Below, piece by piece: positions 63,818 through 64,000 of a DNA stretch of 64,000 bases. The notes beneath the pieces were generated by a model, which worked only from the letters and a program-made list of their open reading frames with translations, was not told the origin of the DNA and did no database searches. Each line of letters starts with the position of its first letter. Within the stretch, counting starts at the first letter, position 1. Made by a program: the position numbers and the translations under genes. The DNA comes from Siphonobacter sp. SORGH_AS_0500 (GTDB lineage: Bacteria; Bacteroidota; Bacteroidia; Cytophagales; Spirosomataceae). The stretch covers positions 78,309 to 142,308 of the forward strand of contig NZ_NHPP01000011.1 in the NCBI RefSeq assembly GCF_002838835.1, read 5' to 3'.

Positions 63818-64000
63818 ATGAGAAAAATTTGGGTAATGCTGGCTCTGTCCACAGCCGTAATGACCAGCTCCTGCGTGAGCAAGAAAAAAGCCCGGGCCCT
63901 GCAAACCCAGGTCAACGACCTCCAGGCCGAAAACGCCCGCCTGGCTGAACGCATCCGCGTCGAACTCGGCGACTGCCAGCAAAAGTCCGCTTCCCTGCAG
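63818..64000 (+). CDS. Lipoprotein with coiled-coil start, C-terminus outside the window (OmpA-family-like)
   Basis: Start ATG 63818. The 61 visible residues are a lipoprotein signal (MRKIWVMLALSTAVMTSSC, lipid Cys 19), then SKKKARALQTQVNDLQAENA and further heptad-like sequence, a coiled coil. This start is typical of Bacteroidota OmpA-family or coiled-coil envelope lipoproteins, but the decisive C-terminal domain is cut off. Base composition here is richer in G+C than in the fusA region. Family assignment tentative. Confidence 0.6.
   Translation, partial: MRKIWVMLALSTAVMTSSCVSKKKARALQTQVNDLQAENARLAERIRVELGDCQQKSASLQ

Noticed and set aside
1..64000. tRNA or rRNA genes, origin of replication, prophage or integrative element borders
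   Set aside because: No cloverleaf with a TTCRANY arm, no rRNA segment, no dnaA-box cluster and no integrase or phage structural gene was recognised. A tRNA scan would be needed to exclude them formally.

Overview
The window reads as chromosomal DNA of a Bacteroidota bacterium, most likely order Cytophagales (a Spirosomataceae/Cytophagaceae-type organism; genus not resolvable by eye). The reasons are a GldJ-type gliding lipoprotein, DUF5686 and TonB-dependent outer-membrane proteins, a GH3-serine hydrolase fusion type, many surface lipoproteins and glycosidases, the near absence of Shine-Dalgarno sequences, and several promoters with the Bacteroidota -7 element TAnnTTTG.

Layout. 0-7.5 kb: the end of a serine hydrolase fusion protein, a PhyH-type dioxygenase, a frameshifted lipoprotein, a REP-associated Y1 transposase between two 96-bp inverted repeats, and GH125 alpha-mannosidase plus GH29 fucosidase. 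7.7-20.4 kb: uvrA (frameshifted), an AT-rich pair (alpha/beta hydrolase, GNAT), a frameshifted GH28, a Gfo/Idh/MocA oxidoreductase, a DUF5686 protein and a YfiT-like protein, with dispersed palindromic repeats between them. 20.6-28.7 kb: a TPR-LuxR regulator (frameshifted), then TonB receptor, beta-helix lipoprotein and beta-propeller phytase, and an aldose epimerase. 29-44.8 kb: rpsL-rpsG, gldJ, mfd, pnuC, ruvX, GT3 glycogen synthase, then GH20, glycosylasparaginase, ROK regulator and GH29, which together fit breakdown of N-glycoproteins. 44.9-50.4 kb: an alpha/beta hydrolase and a five-gene copper-type locus (small CxGKC protein, MauG-like dihaem protein, MbnP, second MauG-like protein, CDICGC beta-barrel). 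50.4-56.7 kb: Gre-like factor, YceI, AraC regulator, outer-membrane barrel, TraR/DksA protein, glutamate dehydrogenase (frameshifted) and a Crp/Fnr regulator. 56.7-59.9 kb: a lipoprotein with a predicted permuted papain-like C-terminal domain followed by four tandem copies of one small membrane-anchored protein. This looks like a toxin with an array of immunity genes and is the best candidate for an undescribed system. 60-64 kb: sterol desaturase, rpsJ, fusA and the start of another lipoprotein.

Two window-wide points. First, seven genes, including uvrA and glutamate dehydrogenase, carry a single-base frame break, nearly all at homopolymers. This looks more like sequencing error than real decay, so I annotate the full-length genes and flag each break. 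Second, the usual rpsL-rpsG-fusA-rpsJ order is split: rpsL-rpsG lies at 29-30 kb on + and fusA-rpsJ at 61-63 kb on -, as one inversion with a breakpoint after rpsG would produce.
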